NCBI RefSeq assembly: GCF_001864895.1
Contig: NZ_MJGO01000009.1
Location: 1-57,460, forward strand
Direction of reading: 5' to 3'
Source: Curtobacterium sp. MCBA15_009
GTDB taxonomy: Bacteria > Actinomycetota > Actinomycetes > Actinomycetales > Microbacteriaceae
DNA: 57,460 bases
Part shown: positions 16,458 to 25,367 of the stretch, piece by piece
How the letters are laid out: every line of letters starts with the position of its first letter
Position numbering within the stretch: position 1 is the stretch's first letter
Position numbers and translations under genes: made by a program
Notes under the pieces: generated by a model
What the model saw: only the letters and a program-made list of their open reading frames with translations
Database searches by the model: none
What the model was told of the DNA's origin: nothing

Positions 16458-17507
16458 TCAGTCGAGCACGCCCACCGTCCGCCAGGCCGTGCGGACGGCG
16501 GTCTGCTGGGCGGAGCCGTCGCCGAACCGGGTGCCGGCGGCGTCGACGGTGACGGTCGCGAAGCCGGCGAAGTCGATCGACGCCGTGACCGACGACGAGG
16601 TCAGGGCGTCCCACCAGACCGCACCCGCGCCCTGCCAGGCGTACCCGCCGATGGCGGTGGCGGCCAGGAAGAACGCGTGGTTCGGGATGCCCGAGTTCGT
16701 GTGCACGCCGCCCTGGTCGTCGGTGGTGTCGACGTACCCGGCCATGGTCGCCGGCTGGGGGTCCTTGCCGAGCACCGGGTCGTCGTACGCGGTGCCCGGC
16801 GCCCGCAGCGACCGGAGTGCGACGCCGTGGACCGCCTCGGTGAACAGGCCCCCGCCGATCAGCCAGGACGCCTGCTCCGCGGTCTGCCCGGCGGTGTACT
16901 GGGCGACGAGGGAGCCGAACACGTCGCTGACCGACTCGTTGAGCGCGCCGGACTGGCCCTGGTAGGTGAGGTCGGCGGTGTACTGCGTCACGCCGTGGGC
17001 GAGCTCGTGTCCGATGACGTCGAGGGCGACGGTGAACCGTCGGAACACTTCTCCGTCGCCGTCCCCGAAGACCATCCGGGAGCCGTCCCAGTAGGCGTTG
17101 TCGTAGTCCTGCCCGAAGTGCACGGTGGCGTCGAGGGGCAGCCCGGCGCCGTCGACCGAGGCCCGGTCGAACACGTCGAGCCAGAAGGCGTGCGTCGCGC
17201 CGAGGCCCGCGTAGGCCTCGTCGACGGCGGCGTCACCGGAGTCGGCGTCGCCCTCGCGCCGCACGACCGTCCCCGGCAGGGTGGTCGAGCCGTGCGCGTC
17301 CGACACGGTGCGCCGGGGGGACCGGTCGACGGTGCCGGCGACCTGCTGCGGCGCGGTCAGGTGCTGCTCCTTGGGGGACCGGACGGTGTCCAGGGAGGCC
17401 AGCGCGGTGCGCGCGGCGGAGGCCGCCCGGGGGTACGCGTCGGCGTCGGCGACGGCGCGGAGCAGGTACGGCGGGACGACGGAGCGGATGCGGTCGGTCG
17501 CGGTCAT
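16458..17507 (-). CDS. M4 family metallopeptidase, protealysin-like
   Basis: A 349-residue thermolysin-family zinc protease. HELAH (residues 167-171) gives the two zinc histidines and the catalytic glutamate, NESVSDVFG carries the third ligand E191, and NSGIPNHAF contains the likely catalytic H277. The short propeptide with PPYLLR at 12-17 and the absence of a signal peptide define the protealysin subgroup rather than secreted thermolysins. The ATG at 17507 is the first in-frame start that keeps the propeptide motif. The emfourin-like gene follows 29 bases later. It could act inside the cell or be exported by an unrecognised route. Confidence 0.92.
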   Translation of the reverse strand: MTATDRIRSVVPPYLLRAVADADAYPRAASAARTALASLDTVRSPKEQHLTAPQQVAGTVDRSPRRTVSDAHGSTTLPGTVVRREGDADSGDAAVDEAYAGLGATHAFWLDVFDRASVDGAGLPLDATVHFGQDYDNAYWDGSRMVFGDGDGEVFRRFTVALDVIGHELAHGVTQYTADLTYQGQSGALNESVSDVFGSLVAQYTAGQTAEQASWLIGGGLFTEAVHGVALRSLRAPGTAYDDPVLGKDPQPATMAGYVDTTDDQGGVHTNSGIPNHAFFLAATAIGGYAWQGAGAVWWDALTSSSVTASIDFAGFATVTVDAAGTRFGDGSAQQTAVRTAWRTVGVLD

Positions 17508-17551
17508 GCGCTCATGGAACCACCGGGTACCGACACCCGCCCGGGTCGTCG

Positions 17552-18649
17552 TCAGTCGCGGGCGCGGTGCTCCACGAGTGCGAGGGCGTACGCCTCCCAC
17601 CACCGGCCGGCGGGCGGGCCGCCGTTGCAGCTGCCGTCGCTGAGCCCGGGGGTCTTCACCCAGAGCAGGGCGTCCAGCCGGGTCGTGCCGCCGGTGACGT
17701 GCGGTGCCTGCCCGAGTCCGGCGCCCTCGGGGTTGCACCAGGTGCCGCGCCAGCCGCGCCCGTTGCGGGACACGTCGACGACGAAGTGCGGGTCGCCGCC
17801 GATCGCGTCGGCGAGCCGGTCGGCGTAGGCGCGTTCCTGGTCGACCCGGTAGAAGTTCGACACGTTCGTGAAGAACCCCTGCACCCGGTCGATCCCGGCC
17901 TGGCGGAGCCGGTCGGCCATGGTGTCGACCGGCACCCGGTTCTCGTTCCCGCCGTCGAGGTACACGGTCAGCCCGTGCCCGGACAACGCGTCGACGGCCT
18001 TCCGCAGCAGGGGCAGGCGGGTGTCGCGCAACCGGTCGCACTTGCCGATCTGCGCGACGGAGTCCGGCTCGACGAGCACCACGGCGCCCGAGCCGGACAT
18101 CGCCTCGGCAGCGGAGCGGACCCACGGCAGGTACGCGTCGGCCTCGGTGCCGCCGCGCGAGTAGTTCCCGCAGTCGCGGTCGGGCACGTTGTACAGGACG
18201 AACACCGGGGTCGCGTCGGCACGCTCGGCGGCGCGGACGACGGTCCGGACCGTCTCGCGGGTCGCCGACCGCGAGGTGTCCGTGAGCCAGGTGGCGATCG
18301 GCTGGTCGGCGATGGCGGCGATCCGGTCAGCGGTGTCCTCGCGACCCTCGGCGCGTGCTCGTCGCTCCCGGATGCCGGGCTGGTTCACGGCCTCGGGCTG
18401 TCGGGCGAGCCCGCCGGGGAAGGCGTCGGCGGCCGACTTCCGCCCGACGACGGGACGGTCGGTCGACGCTGAGGGACCGGCTGTCCCGTCCGGGCCTCCG
18501 GTGTGCCGGTCCCCACCGGAGGGACCGACCACGACGACCGTCGTCACGACGGCCGCGACGACGAGCGCTGCGGCGGCGATCCACGCCCACTGCCGACGGC
18601 CGTGGGCGCGAGCGCGGCGGGGTCGAGCGGGCCCGTGGTGGTGCGGCAT
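17552..18649 (-). CDS. Glycoside hydrolase family 6 (endoglucanase/cellobiohydrolase)
   Basis: A 365-residue protein with a basic N-terminus, one hydrophobic helix (residues 22-41) acting as anchor or uncleaved signal, a Gly/Pro/Ser linker to about 65, and a GH6 domain. Catalytic-region motifs are YNVPDRDCGNYSRGG, with the likely acid D159, and LVEPDSVAQ with D196. GWRGTWCNPEGAGLG and the final LLWVKTPGLSDG close the active site. GH6 enzymes cleave beta-1,4-glucan with inversion. No cellulose-binding module is present. AGGGAGGA lies eight bases before the ATG. It ends 44 bases before the protease on the same strand. Confidence 0.92.
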   Translation of the reverse strand: MPHHHGPARPRRARAHGRRQWAWIAAAALVVAAVVTTVVVVGPSGGDRHTGGPDGTAGPSASTDRPVVGRKSAADAFPGGLARQPEAVNQPGIRERRARAEGREDTADRIAAIADQPIATWLTDTSRSATRETVRTVVRAAERADATPVFVLYNVPDRDCGNYSRGGTEADAYLPWVRSAAEAMSGSGAVVLVEPDSVAQIGKCDRLRDTRLPLLRKAVDALSGHGLTVYLDGGNENRVPVDTMADRLRQAGIDRVQGFFTNVSNFYRVDQERAYADRLADAIGGDPHFVVDVSRNGRGWRGTWCNPEGAGLGQAPHVTGGTTRLDALLWVKTPGLSDGSCNGGPPAGRWWEAYALALVEHRARD

Positions 18650-18819
18650 GCGGCGGTCCTCCCTGGACGTGACCGTCGGGTCGGGCGTGGACGCCCCGGT
18701 CCATGCTGTCAGGTCCGGGTCCGCCGTGGCCAGTGCCCGCCGGCGCCGTCCGGGCGTCGTGCCCGCGGCTCCCAGGAGCGCTCCAGCGACCGTGCAGGAG
18801 CGTGCAGCACACTGACGCG

Positions 18820-19266
18820 GTGTTCCGACGACTCCTCCTCCTCGCCCTGACCGCGGCGTACGCCTGGGTGATCTGGCGGATGACGCTGACCCCGCAGGTC
18901 TTCACCTCGGCGCAGAACTCGCTCGTGCTGCACGCCATCGCGTGGGTGCAGCAGCTGCCGCACGGCACGTGGTTCACGTACGAGCGCACCGAGTTCCTCG
19001 CCAACATCGCGATGTTCGTGCCCGTGGGTGCGCTCGCCGCACTCTGGCTGCCGCGCCGCTGGTGGATCCTCGGCGCCCTCGTCGCCGTGGCGCTGTCCAC
19101 CGGCATCGAGTTCGCACAGGCCACCTACCTGCCGTACCGCGTCGCCGACCCGCGGGACGTCCTGTCGAACGGCCTCGGCGGGCTGCTCGGCGCCACGCTC
19201 GTCGGACTCGTCCGGAGCCTGCTGCCCGCACCGCGGCGTCGCCGTCTGCGGGCCAGGACCGCCTAG
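18820..19266 (+). CDS. VanZ-like family membrane protein
   Basis: A 148-residue protein with four hydrophobic segments. VanZ-like features are the WRMTLTP turn after helix 1, the conserved TEFLANIAMFVPVGAL block, and the ALSTGIEFAQ helix followed by RVADPRDVLSNGLGGLLGA. The family includes VanZ of enterococcal glycopeptide resistance, but most members have no known role and resistance should not be inferred here. The GTG at 18820 is chosen because CACACT (18808-18813) is six bases upstream and longer frames add a non-hydrophobic low-complexity head. Confidence 0.85.
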   Translation: MFRRLLLLALTAAYAWVIWRMTLTPQVFTSAQNSLVLHAIAWVQQLPHGTWFTYERTEFLANIAMFVPVGALAALWLPRRWWILGALVAVALSTGIEFAQATYLPYRVADPRDVLSNGLGGLLGATLVGLVRSLLPAPRRRRLRARTA

Positions 19267-19271
19267 ATCTC

Positions 19272-19346
19272 TGGTAGTCTTGCGCGGTTGCCGTCGAACG
19301 GCCGCGGACAAAGAGCGCTCGTGCATCAGGCACGGGCACCGCGCAA
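19272..19346 (+). promoter_or_regulatory. rpsO promoter and three-way-junction leader
   Basis: An extended -10, TGG followed by TAGTCT (19275-19280), precedes rpsO. The leader can close a 9-bp stem, TTGCGCGGT (19280-19288) with ACCGCGCAA (19338-19346), around two hairpins: CCGT/ACGG (19291-19301) and CGTGC/GCACG (19320-19334). This makes a three-way junction, the RNA shape ribosomal protein S15 binds in 16S rRNA and in some known rpsO leaders. Autoregulation by S15 is inferred. Confidence 0.6.
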
Positions 19347-19367
19347 CGGACAGGAAGGGGATCATCC

Positions 19368-19637
19368 ATGGCACTTGACGCGAAGGTCAAGCAGGAGATC
19401 ATCGAAGAGTACGCGACCCACCCGGGCGACACCGGATCCCCCGAGGTCCAGGTCGCCGTTCTGACGCGTCGCATCAACGACCTGAACGAGCACCTCAAGG
19501 AGCACAAGCACGACCACCACTCGCGTCGTGGTCTGCTGCTCATGGTCGGTCAGCGTCGCCGTCTCCTCGGTTACCTCTCCGACGTCGACATCGCCCGCTA
19601 CCGCACGCTCATCGAGCGTCTCGGCCTGCGTCGCTAG
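19368..19637 (+). CDS. rpsO: 30S ribosomal protein S15
   Basis: An 89-residue protein of standard length. The family core is clear: [20 protein letters not shown] (residues 22-41), [12 protein letters not shown] (45-56) and [11 protein letters not shown]. It is a primary binder of the 16S rRNA central domain. AGGAAGGGG lies upstream of the ATG. The gene precedes pnp by about 2.2 kb with two genes between, a looser version of the common rpsO-pnp pairing. A strong terminator hairpin follows at 19660-19695. Confidence 0.98.
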   Translation: MALDAKVKQEIIEEYATHPGDTGSPEVQVAVLTRRINDLNEHLKEHKHDHHSRRGLLLMVGQRRRLLGYLSDVDIARYRTLIERLGLRR

Positions 19638-19659
19638 TCGACCGACCCACGGCTTGACC

Positions 19660-19695
19660 GAACGCCCCGGCCCTCGTACGAGGACCGGGGCGTTC
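19660..19695 (+). terminator. Hairpin terminator after rpsO
   Basis: Exact 11-base outer arms GAACGCCCCGG (19660-19670) and CCGGGGCGTTC (19685-19695) enclose a second stem CCTCG/CGAGG (19672-19683). A short T-containing stretch follows. It is well placed to end the rpsO transcript. Confidence 0.8.
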
Positions 19696-19775
19696 TCCGT
19701 TCCCGGGGAATGCTCGCCGGGCTGGTCCGGTTGGATGCTATGTTCATGCAAACGCATCGAAAGTCGGGACCCACC

Positions 19776-20393
19776 ATGACCACCATTGCCGTCGTCTCCG
19801 CCGGACTCTCCGAGCCCAGCTCCACCCGCCTGCTGGCCGACCGCCTCGGCGAGGCAGCCGTCGCCGCGCTCGTCGCCGAGGGCACCCGTGCCCACGTCGA
19901 GCACGTCGAGCTCCGCCCGATCGCGCACGAGGTCACCGACGCGATGCTCACCGGCTTCGCGGCGCCGGGGCTCGCCGCCGCGACGGCCACCGTGGTCGGG
20001 GCCGACGCCGTCGTGTTCGTCACCCCGATCTTCACGGCCGGCGTCAGCGGCCTCGCGAAGTCGTTCCTCGACGTGCTCGACAAGGACTCGCTGGCCGACC
20101 TGCCGGTGCTGCTCGGCGCGACCGGCGGCACGTCGCGGCACTCGCTCGCGATCGATCACGCCCTGCGGCCGGTGTTCGCCTACCTGCGCGCCGCGGTCGT
20201 GCCGACGGGCGTGTTCGCCGCGACGGACGACTGGGGGACCGACGGCGACGCCGCGGCCCTGGACGCACGCATCCGCCGGGCGGGGGTCGACCTCGCCTGG
20301 GCGATCCGGGCCTCCCGGCGGACCCCGCAGGAAGCCGACGCGCTCCCCGCGACCCCGGACTTCGCGAGCCTGCTCGGCGGCCTCGGGCACTGA
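19776..20393 (+). CDS. NAD(P)H-dependent FMN reductase, CE1759 family
   Basis: A 205-residue flavodoxin-fold protein. MTTIAVVSAGLSEPSSTRLL gives the first strand and phosphate-binding loop, and VFVTPIFTAGVSGLAKSFLD is typical of NADPH-dependent FMN reductases that hand reduced FMN to partner monooxygenases. The ATG at 19776 begins the first strand directly; in-frame ATGs upstream add only a short unstructured head. The promoter candidate is an extended -10, TGC then TATGTT (19739-19744). No flavin monooxygenase is adjacent, so the partner is unknown. Confidence 0.85.
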   Translation: MTTIAVVSAGLSEPSSTRLLADRLGEAAVAALVAEGTRAHVEHVELRPIAHEVTDAMLTGFAAPGLAAATATVVGADAVVFVTPIFTAGVSGLAKSFLDVLDKDSLADLPVLLGATGGTSRHSLAIDHALRPVFAYLRAAVVPTGVFAATDDWGTDGDAAALDARIRRAGVDLAWAIRASRRTPQEADALPATPDFASLLGGLGH

Positions 20394-20412
20394 CCGGCGG
20401 TCCGCCGAGCGC

Positions 20413-21612
20413 TCAGTACCAGTGCGGGTCGACGCTCATCTCGTGCCCCCACGCGGCGCAGGGTGAGCCGTAGGCGCTCTTGATGTACGCGAGTCCCCAG
20501 TCGATCTGGGTGGCCGCGTTCGTCCGCCAGTCCGCTCCCGCCGCCGCCATCTTGTCGGCGGGCAGCGACTGCGGGATGCCGTAGGCGCCGCTCGAGGCGT
20601 TCAGGGCGTTCGCCCGCCACCCGGACTCCTGCGTCCAGAGCGACACCAGGCACGAGAACTGGTCGCCGCCCCATCCGTAGGCGCCGATCGCGCCGCGTGC
20701 GTACGACTGGGCACCGGCGGGGTCGACCACGACGCCCCCGGTGCTCGGGTAGCTCGTGCCCGTCCCGCCGCTGCTCGCGCTGCTGTTCGTCGGCGTCGCG
20801 GCGTTCCGGGCTGCCTCGGCCGCAGCGGCCGCGGCGCGCTTGCGCTGCTGTTCGGCCTTCTGCGCGGCGACGCGCTGGCCGAGTTCGTACCCGGCCTGCT
20901 GCTCCGCGGTGCTGTCCTTGAGCGACGCGAGCTGCGCGTACAGCTCGTCGCTGTGCTGCTCGGTCGAGTCGACCGCGGCGTCCGCCGCCTGCTCGGCCGA
21001 CTCCGCCGCGGCCGAGCGTTCCTCGGCCGCCTGCGCGCGGGTGGCCCGTTCCGACTCGGCCCGCTCGGCCTGCTCGTGCAGCGACGACGCGGTGCCGGCG
21101 GCGACGGATGCCTCGTCCATCACGCCGGACCACGTCGACGAGAGCTGGTCGAGCGCCCCGAGCTGGTACAGCAGCTGGTCCGGGTCGCCGGCGGTCGCGA
21201 TCCGGGTCGTCATCTGGTTCGTGCTGCCGTCGCGGTACAGGTTCGCCGCGAGCTGGCCGGCCCGCTGCTGGGCGCGGTCCGCCGTCTCGCTCGCGTGCTG
21301 CGCCTGGGCCTGGAGGCTCGTGGCGGCCTGGGTGGCCTCCGCCAGCTCCGCCTCGGCCGCGTCCGCCTTCGACGAGGCCACCAGGGCGGCCTGCGACTTC
21401 GCCGCGGCCTCGTCCTGCGCGGCCTGCAGTGCCGACTGGACCTTCCGCACCTCGACGCGTTTCGCGGCCTCGTTGCCCTTCGCACGCTGGACGTCCTGCC
21501 ACGTCGGGTACTCGGTCGCGTTCGCCGGGACGGCGGTCAGTGCCGGGGCGACGAGCGCGCCGACGACCACGGCGGCCGCGACGAGCACGCCCCGCGAGGG
21601 GGTGAGACGCAT
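20413..21612 (-). CDS. Secreted coiled-coil protein with C-terminal SLT-like domain
   Basis: A 399-residue protein. A signal peptide (residues 1-32, ending VPANA-TEYP) is followed by a long Ala/Glu/Gln-rich coiled coil to about residue 265, a Ser/Gly/Thr linker, and a C-terminal domain from about 295. That domain has WTQESGWRANALNASSGAYG then GIPQSL, with the likely catalytic glutamate of lysozyme-like transglycosylases, and ends LAYIKSAYGSPCAAWGH. It probably cleaves peptidoglycan at the cell surface, the coiled coil controlling position or activity as in RipA/CwlO-type hydrolases. TAGCCT six bases before the ATG suggests a leaderless mRNA. Confidence 0.85.
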   Translation of the reverse strand: MRLTPSRGVLVAAAVVVGALVAPALTAVPANATEYPTWQDVQRAKGNEAAKRVEVRKVQSALQAAQDEAAAKSQAALVASSKADAAEAELAEATQAATSLQAQAQHASETADRAQQRAGQLAANLYRDGSTNQMTTRIATAGDPDQLLYQLGALDQLSSTWSGVMDEASVAAGTASSLHEQAERAESERATRAQAAEERSAAAESAEQAADAAVDSTEQHSDELYAQLASLKDSTAEQQAGYELGQRVAAQKAEQQRKRAAAAAAEAARNAATPTNSSASSGGTGTSYPSTGGVVVDPAGAQSYARGAIGAYGWGGDQFSCLVSLWTQESGWRANALNASSGAYGIPQSLPADKMAAAGADWRTNAATQIDWGLAYIKSAYGSPCAAWGHEMSVDPHWY

Positions 21613-21893
21613 GTCCGCAGGCTACCGAGGATCACCCGGGTGCCAGCGAGCCGCGCCGCCGATTCCCTGTGGACTGGTAAAGTCGCTTCCGTCCGAGGAC
21701 CTTCTTCCCCGGACGTCAGACAAACACTGCGCAGGCCGGGCACGGAGCTGGTCATCGGTGGTGGCTCGCGGGCCGGAACGGTTTCCCGAGTGCTTCTACT
21801 GCTGGCCAGACATGCGTCCCGACCGATCGGCGCGCACGCACCCTCGTGTGCCGTCGCCACGGCCTGCCGGACACACATCAAGGAGGCACCCTT
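21613..21893 (+). promoter_or_regulatory. Long pnp upstream region with promoter and strong Shine-Dalgarno
   Basis: This 281-base gap holds the divergent SLT-gene promoter at its left end (TAGCCT on the minus strand, 21619-21624), a plus-strand -10-like TAAAGT at 21678-21683 after TGG, and a probable pnp leader of about 200 bases. AAGGAGG at 21880-21886 is a near-consensus ribosome site seven bases before the TTG start. The leader is GC-rich and could fold, but no known motif was recognised. pnp autoregulation through its leader is known in other bacteria. Confidence 0.55.
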
Positions 21894-24182
21894 TTGGAGG
21901 GTCCCGAGATCAAGTTCGCCGAAGCCGTCATCGACAACGGCAAGTACGGCACGCGCACCGTCCGGTTCGAGACCGGCCGGCTCGCACAGCAGGCGCAGGG
22001 CGCGGTCGCCGCGTACCTCGACGAGGAGACGATGCTCCTCTCGGCCACCAGCGCCGGCAAGCACCCGCGTGAAGGATTCGACTTCTTCCCGCTCACCGTC
22101 GACGTCGAGGAGCGCTCCTACGCCGCCGGCAAGATCCCCGGCTCGTTCTTCCGCCGCGAGGGTCGTCCGTCGACCGAGGCCATCCTCGTCTGCCGTCTCA
22201 TCGACCGGCCGCTCCGTCCGTCGTTCGTCGACGGCCTGCGCAACGAGGTCCAGATCGTCATCACCGTCCTGAGCATCGCGCCGGACGAGTTCTACGACGC
22301 GCTGGCGATCAACGCCGCGTCCGCGTCCACGCAGATCTCCGGTCTGCCGTTCTCCGGCCCGATCGCCGGTGTGCGCCTCGCGCTCATCCCGGGGTCCAAC
22401 GGCACCGACCAGTGGGTCGCGTTCCCGAAGGCCTCGCAGCTCGCCGACGCCGTGTTCGACCTCACCGTCGCCGGCCGGGTCGTCACCGACGACCAGGGCA
22501 ACGAGGACGTCGCGATCATGATGGTCGAGGCCGAGGCCACCGAGCACAGCTGGGACCTCATCCAGGGCGGCGCCACGAAGCCCGACGAGGCCGTCGTCGC
22601 CCAGGGCCTCGAGGCGGCCAAGCCGTTCCTCAAGGTGCTGGTCGAGGCGCAGGCGAAGATGGCCGCGCAGTCCGCCAAGGAGATCCAGGACTACCCGGTC
22701 TTCCCGCCGTACGCCCCCGAGGTCTACGACGTGGTCGAGTCCCTCGCCCTGTCCGAGCTCGGTGACGTCTACAAGATCGCCGGCAAGCTCGAGCGCCAGG
22801 ACGCCGACGACGCCCTCAAGGCCCGCGTCAAGGAGGCCGTCGCCGCCAAGGTGTCGGCCGGCGAGCTGCCGGAGAGCGCCAACGGCCAGGTCAGCGGTGC
22901 CTACAAGTCGGTCACGAAGAAGGTCGTCCGCGGCCGCATCCTCACCGAGCAGATCCGCATGGACGGTCGCGGCCTCGCCGACATCCGTCCGCTCGACGCC
23001 GAGGTCGCCGTGATCCCGCGCGTCCACGGTTCGGCGATCTTCCAGCGCGGCGAGACGCAGATCCTCGGCGTCACCACGCTGAACATGCTCAAGATGGAGC
23101 AGCAGATCGACTCGCTGTCGCCCGTCACGAAGAAGCGCTACCTGCACCACTACAACTTCCCGCCCTACTCGACCGGTGAGACCGGCCGCGTGGGTTCGCC
23201 GAAGCGTCGCGAGATCGGGCACGGCTTCCTCGCCGAGCGCGCCCTCGTGCCGGTGCTGCCGTCGCGTGACGAGTTCCCCTACGCGATCCGTCAGGTGTCC
23301 GAGGCCCTCGGCTCCAACGGCTCGACGTCGATGGGCTCCGTCTGCGCGTCGACCCTGTCGCTCCTCAACGCCGGTGTGCCGCTCAAGGCCCCGGTCGCGG
23401 GCATCGCGATGGGCCTCGTGTCCGACACCGTCGACGGCCAGACCCGCTACGCGGCGCTGACCGACATCCTCGGTGCCGAGGACGCCCTCGGCGACATGGA
23501 CTTCAAGGTCGCCGGTACCTCGGAGTTCGTCACGGCCATCCAGCTCGACACGAAGCTCGACGGCATCCCGTCGTCGGTCCTCGACGCCGCGCTGAAGCAG
23601 GCCAAGGAGGCCCGCTCGGCCATCCTCGGCGTGCTGACCGAGGCGATCGACGCCCCCGACGAGATGGCGGACACCGCTCCCCGCGTCATCTCGGTGCAGA
23701 TCCCCGTCGACAAGATCGGCGAGCTGATCGGCCCGAAGGGCAAGACGATCAACGGCATCCAGGACGACACCGGTGCCGACATCTCGATCGAGGACAACGG
23801 CACCGTCTACATCGGCGCCGTCGACGGTCCGTCGGCCGAGGCCGCTCGTGCCCAGGTCAACGCGATCGCGAACCCGACCAACCCGGAGATCGGGGACCAG
23901 TTCCTCGGCACCGTCGTGAAGATCGCCACCTTCGGCGCCTTCGTGTCGCTGCTCCCGGGCCGTGACGGTCTGCTCCACGTCTCCGAGGTGCGCAAGCTCG
24001 CCGGTGGCAAGCGTGTGGAGAACGTCGAGGACGTCCTCGGCGTCGGCCAGAAGATCCTGGTCGAGGTCACCAAGGTCGACGACCGCGGCAAGCTGTCGCT
24101 CGCGCCGGTCGTGGCCGACGACGTGGACACCGAGGGCCGTGACGACCACGCCTCGCACGCCGAGGCTCCGGCCGAGGGCTGA
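21894..24182 (+). CDS. pnp: Polyribonucleotide nucleotidyltransferase (PNPase)
   Basis: A 762-residue 3'-5' phosphorolytic exoribonuclease, the core of RNA turnover. Order of domains: first RNase PH domain (from [15 protein letters not shown]), helical linker (about 260-340), second RNase PH domain with [20 protein letters not shown] and [18 protein letters not shown] domain ([19 protein letters not shown]) and S1 domain ([18 protein letters not shown]). Length is slightly above the E. coli enzyme, as usual in actinobacteria. The start is TTG at 21894, supported by AAGGAGG seven bases upstream and by the family's conserved (M)[10 protein letters not shown] beginning. A strong hairpin follows the stop. 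Confidence 0.98.
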   Translation: MEGPEIKFAEAVIDNGKYGTRTVRFETGRLAQQAQGAVAAYLDEETMLLSATSAGKHPREGFDFFPLTVDVEERSYAAGKIPGSFFRREGRPSTEAILVCRLIDRPLRPSFVDGLRNEVQIVITVLSIAPDEFYDALAINAASASTQISGLPFSGPIAGVRLALIPGSNGTDQWVAFPKASQLADAVFDLTVAGRVVTDDQGNEDVAIMMVEAEATEHSWDLIQGGATKPDEAVVAQGLEAAKPFLKVLVEAQAKMAAQSAKEIQDYPVFPPYAPEVYDVVESLALSELGDVYKIAGKLERQDADDALKARVKEAVAAKVSAGELPESANGQVSGAYKSVTKKVVRGRILTEQIRMDGRGLADIRPLDAEVAVIPRVHGSAIFQRGETQILGVTTLNMLKMEQQIDSLSPVTKKRYLHHYNFPPYSTGETGRVGSPKRREIGHGFLAERALVPVLPSRDEFPYAIRQVSEALGSNGSTSMGSVCASTLSLLNAGVPLKAPVAGIAMGLVSDTVDGQTRYAALTDILGAEDALGDMDFKVAGTSEFVTAIQLDTKLDGIPSSVLDAALKQAKEARSAILGVLTEAIDAPDEMADTAPRVISVQIPVDKIGELIGPKGKTINGIQDDTGADISIEDNGTVYIGAVDGPSAEAARAQVNAIANPTNPEIGDQFLGTVVKIATFGAFVSLLPGRDGLLHVSEVRKLAGGKRVENVEDVLGVGQKILVEVTKVDDRGKLSLAPVVADDVDTEGRDDHASHAEAPAEG

Positions 24183-24203
24183 TCCACCCGCGTCCCGACG
24201 CAC

Positions 24204-24240
24204 GAACGGCCGCCGTCCCCTCCCGGGGCGGCGGCCGTTC
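24204..24240 (+). terminator. Hairpin terminator after pnp
   Basis: Arms GAACGGCCGCCGTCCCC (24204-24220) and GGGGCGGCGGCCGTTC (24225-24240) pair over 16 positions with one bulge around a four-base loop. It lies 21 bases after the pnp stop and before the convergent PEBP gene. Confidence 0.8.
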
Positions 24241-24254
24241 GCCGTTGCGGGGGT

Positions 24255-24782
24255 TCAGGCGGCCGGGGTCTCCTGCGTGCCGACGAGCTGGGCGCGGCCG
24301 AGCAGGTGTTCGCGAAGCACGAAGCCGACGACCGCGGGGGTGGCGTCCGCCGGTGCCTCGAGCACCGGCACGTCGAGCGCGCTCAACGTGAAGAAGTAGC
24401 GGTGCGCACCGTGCCCGGCGGGCGGAGCGGCGCCGAGGAACGTGTCCGTGCCGAACTCGTTGCGGCGACGGAGCGCCTCGGCCGGCAGCAGGGCGTCATC
24501 GGTCCCGGCGCCCTGCGGGAGCGAGGTCGCCGAGCCGGGGATGTCGGTGAGCGACCAGTGCCAGAAGCCGGAGCCGGTCGGTGCGTCGGGGTCGTACACC
24601 GTGAGCACGAAGCTCTTCGTGCCCTCGGGGGCGTCGGACCACTCGAGTGCGGGGGAGCGGTCCTCGCCACCGGCGTCGGTGCCGCGGGCCCACGTCGGGA
24701 GCTCGGCGCCGTCGGCGAAGTCGGGGCTGGTCAGGGTGAACGCGGGGACCTCGGGGAGGTTCCAGTTGGGGTCGTTTGCCAT
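24255..24782 (-). CDS. YbhB/YbcL family Raf kinase inhibitor-like (PEBP) protein
   Basis: A 175-residue single-domain PEBP protein. Family blocks are SPALEWSDAPEGTKSFVLTVYDPDAPTGSG with the DPDAP ligand-site segment, FWHWSLTDIP, and HRYFFTLSALD near the end. Bacterial PEBP proteins have no settled role; small-ligand binding is assumed. The ATG at 24782 has GGAGCAC directly before it, identical to the spacer before the membrane-protein ATG at 2182. It faces the pnp terminator, and its upstream side is the 195-bp repeat array. Confidence 0.88.
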   Translation of the reverse strand: MANDPNWNLPEVPAFTLTSPDFADGAELPTWARGTDAGGEDRSPALEWSDAPEGTKSFVLTVYDPDAPTGSGFWHWSLTDIPGSATSLPQGAGTDDALLPAEALRRRNEFGTDTFLGAAPPAGHGAHRYFFTLSALDVPVLEAPADATPAVVGFVLREHLLGRAQLVGTQETPAA

Positions 24783-24847
24783 GTGCTCCAGCCAACACCC
24801 GCGGCCTCGGGGGCGGCTCGGCGGCGGTGCGTGGGCGGCGTGGTGGT

Positions 24848-25333
24848 GCGGAAGCGACTCCCGTGGGGGGAGCTGCGCGGTTGGTGTCGCGAAGGCGACA
24901 GATCGCCGCGAACTGTTGGCGGGGGATTGTCGCTTCGGCGACCCGCGGGGGAGAACGTGACCGTGCGCCGGGCGGGAGGTGCGCGGCGGGGCCGGGTCCG
25001 GCCTCTCGGTCGTGGCTGGCGGGCACGCGGCGGCGTTGTGCTGCGGAAGCGACTCCCGTGCGGGGAGCTGCGCGGTTGGTGCCGCGAAGGCGACAGATCG
25101 CCGCGAACTGTTGGCGGGATCTTGTCGCTTTGGCGACTCGGGGGTGGGGACGTGACCGTGTGCTGAGCGTGAGGTGCGTGGCGGGGCCGGGTCGGGCCTC
25201 CCGGCAGCCTCCGCACCAGCGCGGGGCGACGTTGCGTTACGGAAGCGACACCCGTGCAGGGAGCCGCACGGTTCGTGCCGCGAGGGCGACAAATCGCCGC
25301 GAACTGTTGGCGGCAGACTGTCGCTTTCGCGTC
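24848..25333. repeat. Tandem array of a 195-bp composite repeat (families D and C)
   Basis: Three copies of a 95-base family D element occupy 24848-24942, 25043-25137 and 25239-25333, giving periods of 195 and 196. Each opens GGAAGCGAC, contains an invariant ATCGCCGCGAACTGTTGGCG block, and closes with an inverted TGTCGCTT. Copies 1 and 2 differ at only a few positions; copy 3 is more diverged. The spacers are also related and contain GTGACCGTG and family C sequence (CGGGCCTCCCG at 25193-25203). The array fills the 585-base gap 24783-25367, which holds no convincing gene. Confidence 0.88.
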
Positions 25334-25367
25334 AACGCCCGACCCGCCCGCACGGGGCGGTGACGCG

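Noticed and set aside
18820..19266. Glycopeptide resistance gene (vanZ)
   Set aside because: Only the broad VanZ-like membrane family is supported; no vanA/vanR/vanS genes are nearby.
20306..20316. Family C-like CGGGCCTCCCG within the FMN reductase gene
   Set aside because: It encodes conserved-length protein near the C-terminus and is treated as chance.
21537..24203. Open frame of 888 codons antisense to pnp
   Set aside because: pnp is certain; the antisense product has no recognisable fold and mirrors pnp codons.
24848..25333. Insertion sequence or transposon
   Set aside because: No transposase-like frame is present; all frames across the array are short or low-complexity, and the spacers repeat too. 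A non-autonomous element remains possible and is reported as a finding.
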